From Gammaproteobacteria bacterium (GTDB lineage: Bacteria > Pseudomonadota > Gammaproteobacteria > Arenicellales > UBA868), in the NCBI GenBank assembly GCA_022451485.1, contig JAKUQS010000005.1, positions 1 to 64,000 on the forward strand: a DNA stretch of 64,000 bases, given 5' to 3'. This document shows, piece after piece, positions 53,028 to 61,612 of this stretch. Positions within the stretch are counted from its first letter, which is position 1; every line of letters starts with the position of its first letter. Made by a program: the position numbers and the translations under genes. A model generated the notes under the pieces. That model saw only the letters and a list, made by a program, of their open reading frames with translations, ran no database searches and was not told where the DNA came from.

Positions 53028-53037
53028 GGAGGTCGAT

Positions 53038-54522
53038 ATGTCTGAGTTGAAAAACTACCAAATGTTTGTTGATGGCTCCTGGATAGATGCTGCGGGGGAG
53101 GCGTTATTTGAGAGTGTTAATCCTTCAACCGGCAAAGTATGGGCAATGATTCCTGAGGCCAGTGTCGCTGATGTTGATCGTGCGGTTCGAGCTGCGCATC
53201 ATGCATTCGCTGAAGGGCCATGGTCCCAAATGACTGCAACCGAGCGAGGCAAATTATTGCGAAAACTCGGTGACCTGTTGGGCGAGCACTCCGAATCATT
53301 AGGCCGGTCGGAGACGGTTGATACAGGGAAACTTTTTAAAGAAACGCGTTGGCAGGCTCGTTATATAGCCGATTTTTTTCATTATTATGCGGGGCTGGCC
53401 GATAAGGTGCACGGTGACACATTGCCCATCGACAAACCCAATATGTGGACCATGACTTTACGTGAACCACTGGGTGTGGTGGCAGCCGTGGTGCCCTGGA
53501 ACTCACAGTTGTTTCTGGTTGCGGTAAAGATAGCGCCGGCGCTAGCGGCCGGAAATACAGTGGTGTTGAAAGCATCTGAACATGCCTCTGCGCCAATGCT
53601 CGAGTTTGCAAAAGTTTTTGAAGAGGCAGGTTTCCCACCAGGAGTTTTCAATGTGGTGACTGGTTTCGGGGATCCCTGTGGTAAAGCCTTGACGTCCCAT
53701 CCGTTGGTCGACCGAATCAGTTTTACCGGGGGTACCGAAACGGCACGTCATGTAATTCGAAACTCGGCGGAAAATTTTGCTCAGGTTTCGCTTGAGTTGG
53801 GAGGCAAATCGCCTCTGATTATCTTTGAAGACGCTGAGATTGAGAGTGCGGTTAACGGAGTCTTACTCAGTATTTTCAGCGCCAGCGGGCAGAGCTGCGT
53901 GGCGGCATCACGCTTGTTGCTGCATGATGCGATCCACGACGAAGTGCTTACAAGAGTCGCGCAGCGAGCGAGCGAGATTCGTATTGGTGATCCATTGGAT
54001 GAGTCGAGTCAAATGGGCCCATTGGCGACTCAGGCCCAAATGGACAATATTGTGGCTACGGTGGCAGATGCTAAAGCTAATGGGGCAACGGTGATGCATG
54101 GTGGGCGTCAGCCGGCGACTCTCAAGCAGGGTTGGTTTTATGAACCTACCGTGGTCGCGTGTCCGAGTCAGTCGCTGTCAATTGTGCAGAAAGAACTATT
54201 CGGGCCGGTGGTCAGCGCGATCCGGTTCAAAGATGAATCGGATGCGATTCGTTTGGCTAATGACACACGGTTTGGTCTTGCAGCTGGTGTCTTCACAACC
54301 GATACGGGGCAAGCCCTTCGAGTTACCAAGGCCCTGCGTGCGGGTATTGTCTGGGTCAATACCTATCGGATGGTTTCACCTCTGGCGCCCTTTGGGGGTT
54401 ATAAAGAGAGTGGTTACGGTCGGGAATCAGGACTTCAGGCAATTTATGATTACACTCGACCGAAAACCGTTTGGCTCAACACGTCCCCGGATCCGATATC
54501 AGACCCGTTCATGATGCAGTAA
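53038..54522 (+). CDS. NAD(P)-dependent aldehyde dehydrogenase
   Basis: 494 residues from ATG 53038, with GAGGAGG seven bases upstream; the frame continues further up but without a ribosome-binding site. VVPWNSQLFL (cofactor loop), SFTGGTETARHV, general base Glu in LELGGKSPLI and nucleophile Cys in SASGQSCVAASRLL are all in place. It resembles betaine-aldehyde and gamma-aminobutyraldehyde dehydrogenases in length and motifs. Its position next to the carnitine module raises the possibility of 4-trimethylaminobutyraldehyde oxidation to gamma-butyrobetaine; benzaldehyde-type substrates from the decarboxylase at 44610 are another option. Confidence 0.88.
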   Translation: MSELKNYQMFVDGSWIDAAGEALFESVNPSTGKVWAMIPEASVADVDRAVRAAHHAFAEGPWSQMTATERGKLLRKLGDLLGEHSESLGRSETVDTGKLFKETRWQARYIADFFHYYAGLADKVHGDTLPIDKPNMWTMTLREPLGVVAAVVPWNSQLFLVAVKIAPALAAGNTVVLKASEHASAPMLEFAKVFEEAGFPPGVFNVVTGFGDPCGKALTSHPLVDRISFTGGTETARHVIRNSAENFAQVSLELGGKSPLIIFEDAEIESAVNGVLLSIFSASGQSCVAASRLLLHDAIHDEVLTRVAQRASEIRIGDPLDESSQMGPLATQAQMDNIVATVADAKANGATVMHGGRQPATLKQGWFYEPTVVACPSQSLSIVQKELFGPVVSAIRFKDESDAIRLANDTRFGLAAGVFTTDTGQALRVTKALRAGIVWVNTYRMVSPLAPFGGYKESGYGRESGLQAIYDYTRPKTVWLNTSPDPISDPFMMQ

Positions 54523-54533
54523 TGCGCAAGGCC

Positions 54534-54908
54534 TTAATCGGTGGTAACGACTTGCTTGTAGTAGGTGTCTTTTTTGATAATTTTTCCCTGCCTAAACTCC
54601 CACAGGTCGCAGCCAAGACAGTCGATTCTGCCTGTGGGTGCGGTTCCAGTAACCCGCCACTCCGAAAGCGCTTTGTCCCCCATGATCCATGACTCGCCAT
54701 CTCGCCACTGAATATCCGGCATGGATTGAAAGCGAGTTCCCAAGATCTCGCGAATCGCAGGTTTACCGACAAAACGTTCGCCGTGAGGTTCAGTACCCTT
54801 AGCTAGTAGGAATTCACTATCTTCTGCAAACCACTCCATGATGCCGTCCAGATCATGATCATTGAATGCGGAAAGTATCTGGTTCAATTGATCCATCGAT
54901 ACGCTCAT
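54534..54908 (-). CDS. SnoaL/NTF2-like small protein
   Basis: 124 residues. The pattern LSAFNDHDLDGIMEWFAEDSE, the FVGKPAIREIL turn and LWEFRQGKIIKKDTYYK identify the cone-shaped NTF2/SnoaL fold. Such proteins are isomerases, hydrolases or binding proteins, and the residues at the cavity are not diagnostic. It is the last gene of the - strand carnitine unit, just behind the BKACE, a place where Pseudomonas-type clusters carry the hotdog betainyl-CoA thioesterase. No catalytic function is claimed. Confidence 0.82.
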   Translation of the reverse strand: MSVSMDQLNQILSAFNDHDLDGIMEWFAEDSEFLLAKGTEPHGERFVGKPAIREILGTRFQSMPDIQWRDGESWIMGDKALSEWRVTGTAPTGRIDCLGCDLWEFRQGKIIKKDTYYKQVVTTD

Positions 54909-54950
54909 TATTAGGGCTCCAAGTAAGTGATGTGACGCACAGATGCAGCG

Positions 54951-55838
54951 TTATCCACGGAGGCCCAGTTTACCGCGGGCCTCATCGGCGGAACAGGCGC
55001 GTCCGCCAAGTTCCGTGATAATGCGAATTGCCTTGGAGACGAGTTCGCCATTGCTCGCGTGCACTCCGCGTTCTAGATAAAGGTTATCTTCCAAGCCGAC
55101 TCGAGCGTTGCCGCCCAGCAACATGGCCTGAGCCACCATGGGCATTTGCATTCGGCTGATTCCAAAACCCGACCAGACAGCATGCGCTGGCACTTGGGAA
55201 GCCATAGTCGACATAGTCGCTGTTGTGGCGTCGGCACCCCAGGGAATGCCAAGACAGATTTGGTACATTGGTGGGTCATCAAGCAAGCCTTCTTGCACCA
55301 TCTGGTTGGCAAATCGCAAATGCCCTAGGTCAAACACCTCGAGTTCCGGTTTTACGCCAATTTCCCGGTATCGAGTGGCCATGGTGCGAAGCATGTTGGG
55401 AGTTTGTACGTAAATGACATTGTCATCGCTGAAGTTGATGCTGCCGCAGTCAAGACTAGCGATATCAGGTCGAAGTGCTTCAACATGAGCCATTCGAGTC
55501 TCTGCATTAACAAGATCACTGCCCGGCCCGGGCGTAGCGGGGTCATCGTCGTCAACGATCAAGTCGCCACCCATACCCGCTGTTAGATTAATCAGTACAT
55601 CACGACCGCTGGCACGGACCTGTTCGACCGACTGCCGGAAGAGCTCTATGTCTCGACTGCCCGCCCCGGTCTCAGGATCTCGTACATGGATATGGACGAT
55701 AGCCGCTCCCGCATCGGCAGCCTCGATCGCCGCGCTGGCGACCTGTTCAGGCGTTACCGGAATGGCTGGGTGCTTGTCCACTGTGTCGCCTGCGCCCGTA
55801 ACAGCGCATGTGACGATTACTTCATAATTAATAGTCAT
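54951..55838 (-). CDS. Beta-keto acid cleavage enzyme, dehydrocarnitine-type (BKACE, copy 2)
   Basis: 295 residues. [20 protein letters not shown] at the start, the zinc motif [53 protein letters not shown] and [11 protein letters not shown] give a closely family-typical sequence resembling 3-dehydrocarnitine cleavage enzymes. The reaction is dehydrocarnitine + acetyl-CoA to betainyl-CoA + acetoacetate. Twelve bases separate it from the carnitine-dehydrogenase-like gene upstream, which would make its substrate. The assignment rests on that pairing and on recognised motifs; other 3-oxo acids are possible. Confidence 0.9.
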   Translation of the reverse strand: MTINYEVIVTCAVTGAGDTVDKHPAIPVTPEQVASAAIEAADAGAAIVHIHVRDPETGAGSRDIELFRQSVEQVRASGRDVLINLTAGMGGDLIVDDDDPATPGPGSDLVNAETRMAHVEALRPDIASLDCGSINFSDDNVIYVQTPNMLRTMATRYREIGVKPELEVFDLGHLRFANQMVQEGLLDDPPMYQICLGIPWGADATTATMSTMASQVPAHAVWSGFGISRMQMPMVAQAMLLGGNARVGLEDNLYLERGVHASNGELVSKAIRIITELGGRACSADEARGKLGLRG

Positions 55839-55849
55839 ACGGAGCCTCT

Positions 55850-56866
55850 CTAAGTCGATGGTTCTGTAGATGTCTCACGAGGCGATTGAAAATCAGGCCA
55901 ACCGTCCTCGCCGGGCGGATACCAGTGTTGTGCTAGCACTTTCTGTATTTCCATTAAGCAACGGTCGCGTTTTTTCTCAAGTTCAGCGAATGGACGTTGA
56001 CCGGTTTCTTGATCACAGCCCTCAATGATTCGCGTTTGCAGTGCCTCGGTTAATTCGGGCGCCTGCATATTGCACCATGGCAGCTCAAGTGCGGGACCAA
56101 ATTGGGCTAGATTCTGCCGCATACCCCCTGGTCCGCTGCCAAGATGCCAGCCAAGAAGCGTGCCCATGAACGCCCAGCGTAACCCGGGACCACCGGTAAT
56201 TGCTGCGTCGATTTCTGCGACAGATGCGATGCCATCATTGATCAAATGTAATGCTTCGCGCCAGATCGCCTCCTGTAAGCGGTCAGCGATGTATGCATCA
56301 ATTTCTTTTCGGACTCTAAGTGGACGCATTCCAATAGAAGCATAAAAGGTGCCCGCTGCATTGATCGCCTGTTCATTGGTTTTTTCCCCGCCGACGACCT
56401 CGACCAACGGCAGGAGGTAAACCGGAGCAAACGGATGACCGACTAGGTGTGACTCAGGCCGAATGCTTTGAGATTGAATATCGCTCGGCAGCAAACCGGA
56501 TGAGCTTGATGCAACGACGACGCCGGGACGAGTATGGCGACTGATTTCAGCATGTACGTCAGTCTTTAGAGTCGCTCGTTCTGGAACATTTTCTTGCACA
56601 AAATCTGCGTTAGCGACCGCTTTTTCTATATTAGACTCAAATACCAGGCGATCGCGGCTGGCGCCGGATGGCATGCCGATTTCTTCAAGCAGCGGCCAGG
56701 CCGCATCCACCGCCGCGCGCAGTTTCGATTCGCTTGAAGCATCGGGGTCAGTCACGCTGACATCCATACCGTTGGCCAGGCAGCGGGCAGCCCAACCGCT
56801 GCCAATCACACCCGCACCGACCAAGGCAATGTGCGTGATATCAGTTACGGCCGGAATCGAGTTCAT
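55850..56866 (-). CDS. L-carnitine 3-dehydrogenase
   Basis: 338 residues. [20 protein letters not shown] is the NAD-binding loop, and the segment [20 protein letters not shown] followed by [18 protein letters not shown] and [10 protein letters not shown] is the recognisable carnitine-dehydrogenase region rather than that of ordinary 3-hydroxybutyryl-CoA dehydrogenase. It oxidises L-carnitine to 3-dehydrocarnitine with NAD in the cytoplasm. It sits between the CaiD-like gene (24 bases) and the BKACE (11 bases). The C-terminus ([13 protein letters not shown]) is also as in that family. I am fairly confident of the family; the exact substrate needs a test. Confidence 0.88.
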   Translation of the reverse strand: MNSIPAVTDITHIALVGAGVIGSGWAARCLANGMDVSVTDPDASSESKLRAAVDAAWPLLEEIGMPSGASRDRLVFESNIEKAVANADFVQENVPERATLKTDVHAEISRHTRPGVVVASSSSGLLPSDIQSQSIRPESHLVGHPFAPVYLLPLVEVVGGEKTNEQAINAAGTFYASIGMRPLRVRKEIDAYIADRLQEAIWREALHLINDGIASVAEIDAAITGGPGLRWAFMGTLLGWHLGSGPGGMRQNLAQFGPALELPWCNMQAPELTEALQTRIIEGCDQETGQRPFAELEKKRDRCLMEIQKVLAQHWYPPGEDGWPDFQSPRETSTEPST

Positions 56867-56890
56867 TAGTCGTTCAACTTGGAGGTGAAA

Positions 56891-57703
56891 TTATTTTCCA
56901 CGAAAAACGGGCTCTCGTTTTTCAACAAATGCGCGGATTCCTTCGAGCGCATCTTCGGAACGCAGCATCTTACGATAAATAGGCAAGTCGACAGTGCGCA
57001 TCGTTTGGAAAGATTGCTCAATTGTGTCGCCTTCAATCGCACGCAGTACCTCCTTGATAGTCTGAACTGCGAGCGGTGCCGATGCTGCAAGCTGGTCGGC
57101 CCAGGCGCGCGCTCGAGTCATGAGTTCTGCTGTTGGGACGACCGCATTGACGAGGCCATGTTGATAAGCCTCGTTCGCTGGCATGCGTCGACCCAGGAGC
57201 AACATTTCGAGTGCCACGTTGTAGGGTAGACGCCGGGGTAGCCGTTGAATGGCTCCGGCATCAGGCACGATGCCGAGCGGCATTTCAGGCAAGGCGAACT
57301 CGACATGATCGGCCGCGATGACAAGGTCACACGCCAGCACCAATTCAAATCCTCCGCCAATTGCCAGGCCGTTCACCGCGGCGATTACGGGTTTGTTGAG
57401 ATCCCATAGTTCAGTGAGGCCGGCAAATCCTCCAGGAAGGCCAACATCGTCCTCCCACCATTCATCCAGCTTCGTATCACCACGGTCTACTGCCTTCAGA
57501 TCCCAACCGGCTGAAAACATACGCTCCCCGGTAGCAGTCACAATGCCGACTCTTAATTCGGGATCGTCACGCAATGTGACAACAGCTTCACTAATCATGC
57601 GACTCAGGTCATCATCAATGGCATTCACTTTGGGTCGGTCGAGGGTGATTTCAAGCACCGCACCACGGCGCCTGACCTGGACTTCGTTAGTTCTATCTGT
57701 CAT
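56891..57703 (-). CDS. caiD: Crotonobetainyl-CoA hydratase (CaiD-like, crotonase superfamily)
   Basis: 270 residues, equal in length to CaiD. Identical stretches with E. coli CaiD are easy to see: ILEITLDRPK-like AVLEITLDRPKVNAID, FSAGWDLKA, PGGFAGLTELWDLNKPVIAA, GGGFELVLACD, EMPLGIVPD and the tail EKREPVFRGK. The oxyanion-hole regions and acidic residues are thus conserved. It hydrates crotonobetainyl-CoA to L-carnitinyl-CoA. It is the first gene of the - unit with carnitine dehydrogenase and BKACE, and faces the acyl-CoA dehydrogenase gene. Nearest alternative: a general enoyl-CoA hydratase. Confidence 0.87.
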   Translation of the reverse strand: MTDRTNEVQVRRRGAVLEITLDRPKVNAIDDDLSRMISEAVVTLRDDPELRVGIVTATGERMFSAGWDLKAVDRGDTKLDEWWEDDVGLPGGFAGLTELWDLNKPVIAAVNGLAIGGGFELVLACDLVIAADHVEFALPEMPLGIVPDAGAIQRLPRRLPYNVALEMLLLGRRMPANEAYQHGLVNAVVPTAELMTRARAWADQLAASAPLAVQTIKEVLRAIEGDTIEQSFQTMRTVDLPIYRKMLRSEDALEGIRAFVEKREPVFRGK

Positions 57704-57724
57704 CGGGGTACCCTGTCTACTGGA

Positions 57725-57765
57725 TGAATTAATTCACATTGTTTGGAAAATTGCCTGCTTAAGCA
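57725..57765. promoter_or_regulatory. Two perfect palindromes between caiD and acyl-CoA dehydrogenase genes
   Basis: TGAATTAATTCA (57725-57736) is a 12-base perfect palindrome 22 bases before the caiD start, and TGCTTAAGCA (57756-57765) a 10-base perfect palindrome nearby. They sit in the 170-base divergent region and could be operators for both arms of the carnitine/gamma-butyrobetaine module. Clear -35/-10 pairs are not evident. Confidence 0.4.
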
Positions 57766-57873
57766 TCGAGTTTACGACAGTGCCACCTTTTTGCGCGTCT
57801 TTCTGTATGCAACAGGGGCTAGCCGCCATAACATAAGCGTTTGGAAGGCCGGGTTACCGAATGGGATAGATCG

Positions 57874-59034
57874 ATGGATCTAGAACTTAGCGACGAACAA
57901 CGACTCTTAGCGAGCTCAGTAAAGGCATTCGTTGATAGCGAATTAATGCCTTGGGAGGCAGAGAGTGATCGGGCTGGGGAAGTTTCTCCGGAGTTGGGTC
58001 GGCAGATTTCCGAGAAAGCATTGGCACTTGGTTTCTACGCGGCGAACCTGCCTGAGTCGGTGGGTGGTGGTGGGCTAGACAATGCCAGTCTCGCGATCAT
58101 GGAGCGAGAACTCGGTAAGGTTACTCACGCATTGCACGGTTACGTTTGGCGACCTACGGAGTTATTGCTGGCGTGTGAGGGAGATCAAATAGAACGTTAT
58201 CTCACGCCGTGCGTTCGCGGTGAAAAGACCGAATGTTTTGCAGTAACTGAGCCTGGCGCAGGTTCGGACATCTTGTCGATGTCAACACGGGCTACGAAAA
58301 AGGACGGTGATTGGATAATCAACGGTTCTAAACATTTCATCAGCAGTCACGTCTTGCCAGATTTTGCCATTGTCTTTGCAGTGACTGGAGAGGAGGAAAC
58401 TAATCGAGGTCTTCGTAAGCGCATCACCGCATTTCTTATTGATCGTGGCCACCAAGGCTTTGATATTCAGCGTGGACCACGTTCTGTGAGTCAACGTGCA
58501 TACCCGACCTATGTATTGTCATTCAACGAGTGTCGTTTGGGTGCGGATCAAGTACTCGGCAGTGAAGGGCAGGGCCTTGAGTTGGCCGACAAGTGGATAA
58601 AAATGGGCCGTGTCTGGGTTGGCGCTAATTGTTGTGGCCGCGCGGAACGGTTACTTGACTTATGTGCAGAATGGGCAGCTAGCCGTAAACAGTTCGGCCA
58701 GGCAATCGGTCGTTTTCAGGGAACTTCGTTTAAGTTGGCTGATATGGTGACTGAACTGCAAGCGGCTGACCTTCTCGTTATGCATGCAGCTCGGAAGGCT
58801 GATGCTGGGACGATGGTTCCTGCCGATGCGGCAATGGCGAAATTGTATGCCTCGGAGATGTTGCAGCGGGTAGCCGACAATGCAGTCCAGATTTTTGGAG
58901 GAATGGGCCTGATGGAAGAAATGCCGATAGAACGGTTGTGGCGCGATTCTCGCCTTGACCGAATCTGGGAAGGTACCTCCGAAATACAGCGTCACATTAT
59001 TAGCCGTCATGTACTTCGCCAATGGCAAGGGTGA
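57874..59034 (+). CDS. Acyl-CoA dehydrogenase, possibly gamma-butyrobetainyl-CoA dehydrogenase
   Basis: 386 residues from ATG 57874 (TTG at 57841 would add 11 unlikely residues). MDLELSDEQRLLASSVKAFV opens the family, AVTEPGAGSDI is the FAD signature, and RIWEGTSEIQRHIISRHVL holds the catalytic-type Glu near the C-terminus. It introduces a double bond into an acyl-CoA with FAD, passing electrons to ETF. Context (CaiD-like, carnitine dehydrogenase divergent; acyl-CoA ligase overlapping by one base downstream) suggests gamma-butyrobetainyl-CoA to crotonobetainyl-CoA. It does not look particularly close to E. coli CaiA, so the substrate is inferred from neighbours. Confidence 0.85.
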   Translation: MDLELSDEQRLLASSVKAFVDSELMPWEAESDRAGEVSPELGRQISEKALALGFYAANLPESVGGGGLDNASLAIMERELGKVTHALHGYVWRPTELLLACEGDQIERYLTPCVRGEKTECFAVTEPGAGSDILSMSTRATKKDGDWIINGSKHFISSHVLPDFAIVFAVTGEEETNRGLRKRITAFLIDRGHQGFDIQRGPRSVSQRAYPTYVLSFNECRLGADQVLGSEGQGLELADKWIKMGRVWVGANCCGRAERLLDLCAEWAASRKQFGQAIGRFQGTSFKLADMVTELQAADLLVMHAARKADAGTMVPADAAMAKLYASEMLQRVADNAVQIFGGMGLMEEMPIERLWRDSRLDRIWEGTSEIQRHIISRHVLRQWQG

Positions 59035-61130
59035 TGAGTGACAAACGTAAGAATCTCGAACGATTATTGTCGCCGCGTCACGCGGCGTTTGTCGGGGGAG
59101 AGGATGCGTTGCATGCCGCGATATGCTGTGCAGAAGGTGGGTTTACCGGCAAAATTTGGGGGGTAAACCCTGGCAGAAGGACATTGGGAGACTTCCCCTG
59201 TTTCCCCAGTGTTAGTGATCTGCCCACGCCGCCCGATGCGGTTTTCCTGGCAGTACCTAGCGCGACGGCGGTTGAGGTAGTGGCACAACTCGCGACGATC
59301 GGGGCCGGCGGGGTGGTCTGTTACACCGCGGGGTTTGGGGAATTAGGTGGCGCTGGTGCGAAACTTGAGAAAGTGCTCGCCAAGGTTGCGGGAGACTTGG
59401 CATTGGTTGGTCCCAACGTGTTTGGGTTACTTAATTATCTAAGCGGTGCGCATCTTTGGCCGTACGCGCATGGTGGTAAACGGGTTGAGCGGGGAGTAGC
59501 TCTCGTATCGCAAAGCGGCATGTTGTCTGGTTACGTCACGACCAATCAGCGTTCCGTAGACTTTTCGTATGTGATCGGCGCTGGCAATCAGACTTGTTTG
59601 GGTGTCGAGGATTACCTTGAGGCTCTGGTCGAAAACCCAGCAGTGAACGCGTTTGGACTATATGTTGAAGCCTTACGTGATATCCCTCGGTTTACCGATA
59701 TCGCGATACAAGCATTGGCCCATCATAAACCGATTGTTGTGTTAAAGGGAGGTGCGTCGGAGGTGGGGGCGGCCACCACCGTGACACACACCGGGTCACT
59801 TGCTGGCACGGATTCCTTTTACCAGGCACTTTTTGATCGGCTGGGTATCGTCCGTGTGACTACACCCAGTCAGATGCTGGAAACGCTGAAACTGTTAACG
59901 GTGGCCGGCGCCCCCAGTGGAAAAAAACTGGCAGCATTTACTTGTTCTGGTGGCGATGCTGCCATGGTAGCTGATGGAGGCGCCTTGTTGGGTCTTGAGT
60001 TTTCGCCGGTTTCCTTAAGTACTCGAAATACTTTGAATGAACTATTACCGTCGATCGCGACGGTCTCCAATCCACTCGACTACACAACCCCCCTTTGGGG
60101 CAACGAGCAAGTACTGACAAAGGTATTCGATGCCTTGGTCCGCGATGACTGCGATATGGCGCTATTGGTGCAAGACTATCCGCCCCTCGATATGAGTCAT
60201 GATGTCCAAATGTATCGCACCGATGCTCGTGCCTTTGCTGCTGCTACTTCAGCCGCAGGAGTGCCGGCTGCGGTTTGTAGCGTGTTGGCAGAGAATTTTG
60301 ATGTAGAAAGTCGTTCGTTGATGTCGCAACAGGGGGTTGCGCCCTTACAGGGTCTGGGCGACGCGCTCACGGCTATAGCCGCTAGCACAAATTTCACACA
60401 GCGTTGCGAACAGATTGTTTCTAATCGGAATGAATTGCGATTGACCCCAATCCAGTTGATTGACGACACCCCACTTACAGTTGATGAATGGGAGGGAAAG
60501 CAGTTGTTATCTGCGGCAGGTATCCAGGTGCCACGTGGGCACTGCGTGTCGTTTGACTTGGTGGAGGATGCTGCGGACACGCTGGGTTATCCTGTGGTGC
60601 TGAAACTCATTGGGACCGGTTTTGAACACAAGACAGATGTTGGAGCTGTACGAGTAGGCCTGGAAAATCGCGCAGCGGTCAGTCGCGCATTGGTAGAAAT
60701 GGTTTCGTCGATCAGTACAAATTCCCCATCGTTGGTGTTGGATAAGGTGCTGGTCGAGGAAATGATGCCCGCCCCACTAGCGGAGTTATTAATTGGTGTG
60801 CAAAGTGATCCGCAATTTGGACAGGCGTTGACCCTTGCGAGTGGCGGTACGTTGGTTGAATTAGTCCGAGATAGCCAAACTTTACTTTTGCCCAGTAGTA
60901 GAAGCGACATTGAACAGGCGTTATTGTCCTTGCGCTGCAGTGTCTTGCTTCGGGGTTACCGTGGCCAGAGTAGTGTGGCTATCGGAGGGTTGATTGACGT
61001 TGTGTACGCTGTGACCGAATTTTCCGCACAATACCGACATCGAAAACTGGAGTTAGATATTAATCCGTTGTTTGTGCTCGAAGATGGCCCTGTCGCGGTG
61101 GACGTATTATTGCGATTCATTCCTGATTAG
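59034..61130 (+). CDS. ADP-forming acyl-CoA synthetase, fused alpha-beta (acetate-CoA ligase family)
   Basis: 698 residues from ATG 59034, which overlaps the preceding stop by one base (TGATG). The N-terminal CoA-binding domain has HAAFVGGEDALHAAI; the succinyl-CoA-synthetase-like region has LVGPNVFGLLN, ALVSQSGMLSGYVT and the phospho-His in TVTHTGSLAGTDSFY; the C-terminal ATP-grasp domain starts near AGIQVPRGHCVSF with YPVVLKLIGTGFEHKTDVGA. This NDP-forming ligase activates a carboxylate with ATP giving ADP. It takes the place CaiC would hold, so gamma-butyrobetaine or crotonobetaine are the proposed substrates. It ends overlapping the convergent GFA gene by four bases. Confidence 0.9.
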   Translation: MSDKRKNLERLLSPRHAAFVGGEDALHAAICCAEGGFTGKIWGVNPGRRTLGDFPCFPSVSDLPTPPDAVFLAVPSATAVEVVAQLATIGAGGVVCYTAGFGELGGAGAKLEKVLAKVAGDLALVGPNVFGLLNYLSGAHLWPYAHGGKRVERGVALVSQSGMLSGYVTTNQRSVDFSYVIGAGNQTCLGVEDYLEALVENPAVNAFGLYVEALRDIPRFTDIAIQALAHHKPIVVLKGGASEVGAATTVTHTGSLAGTDSFYQALFDRLGIVRVTTPSQMLETLKLLTVAGAPSGKKLAAFTCSGGDAAMVADGGALLGLEFSPVSLSTRNTLNELLPSIATVSNPLDYTTPLWGNEQVLTKVFDALVRDDCDMALLVQDYPPLDMSHDVQMYRTDARAFAAATSAAGVPAAVCSVLAENFDVESRSLMSQQGVAPLQGLGDALTAIAASTNFTQRCEQIVSNRNELRLTPIQLIDDTPLTVDEWEGKQLLSAAGIQVPRGHCVSFDLVEDAADTLGYPVVLKLIGTGFEHKTDVGAVRVGLENRAAVSRALVEMVSSISTNSPSLVLDKVLVEEMMPAPLAELLIGVQSDPQFGQALTLASGGTLVELVRDSQTLLLPSSRSDIEQALLSLRCSVLLRGYRGQSSVAIGGLIDVVYAVTEFSAQYRHRKLELDINPLFVLEDGPVAVDVLLRFIPD

Positions 61131-61612
61131 TCAGTATCAGCGACTGTCTTCAGTTCAGATTCCCCCATTAGTCTAGCTGGATCACGATGAATCGGGTTGA
61201 AAGCCGGGTGGGTATCGAAGTGTTCAGGACTCTCAATACAAACAAAGGACGCGCTGCTTCGCGTGAAGACCTCACGATCTATAGCGTACCAGAATGTTGG
61301 TGGATCAAATGTTCCACCTGAAATGCCTATCGAGTCCGGCCTAGTGCCAATGGTCCACCAGACCGTGGTGCCGCAGTTTGTACAGAATCGCGTGTCGAAT
61401 GCCCTGCCGGACGCAGTCGTCAGGTGGTGAGTCTTTACCGCGCCGTTGCCCAGTTGAACTTGGTCTTGAGAAAAGTAAACAGAGACGCCGAAGGTACTGC
61501 CGCTTCGCAGTTGACAATAGCGACAGTGGCAGATCGATGCGACTTCTGGTGTTCCAGTAACCTGGTATCGAACTGCACCACACAGACATCCCCCTTCGTG
61601 AATATGGCTCAT
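61127..61612 (-). CDS. GFA family (CENP-V/glutathione-dependent formaldehyde-activating) zinc protein
   Basis: 161 residues. EGGCLCGAVRYQVTG, ICHCRYCQLRSGS and FCTNCGTTVWW give the zinc-cysteine pattern of the GFA fold. Members bind zinc and sometimes assist formaldehyde detoxification by glutathione, which would suit demethylation of N-methyl compounds, but many are uncharacterised. It overlaps the upstream oxaloacetate-decarboxylase-like gene by four bases (ATGA) and its stop overlaps that of the convergent acyl-CoA ligase. Confidence 0.85.
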   Translation of the reverse strand: MSHIHEGGCLCGAVRYQVTGTPEVASICHCRYCQLRSGSTFGVSVYFSQDQVQLGNGAVKTHHLTTASGRAFDTRFCTNCGTTVWWTIGTRPDSIGISGGTFDPPTFWYAIDREVFTRSSASFVCIESPEHFDTHPAFNPIHRDPARLMGESELKTVADTD

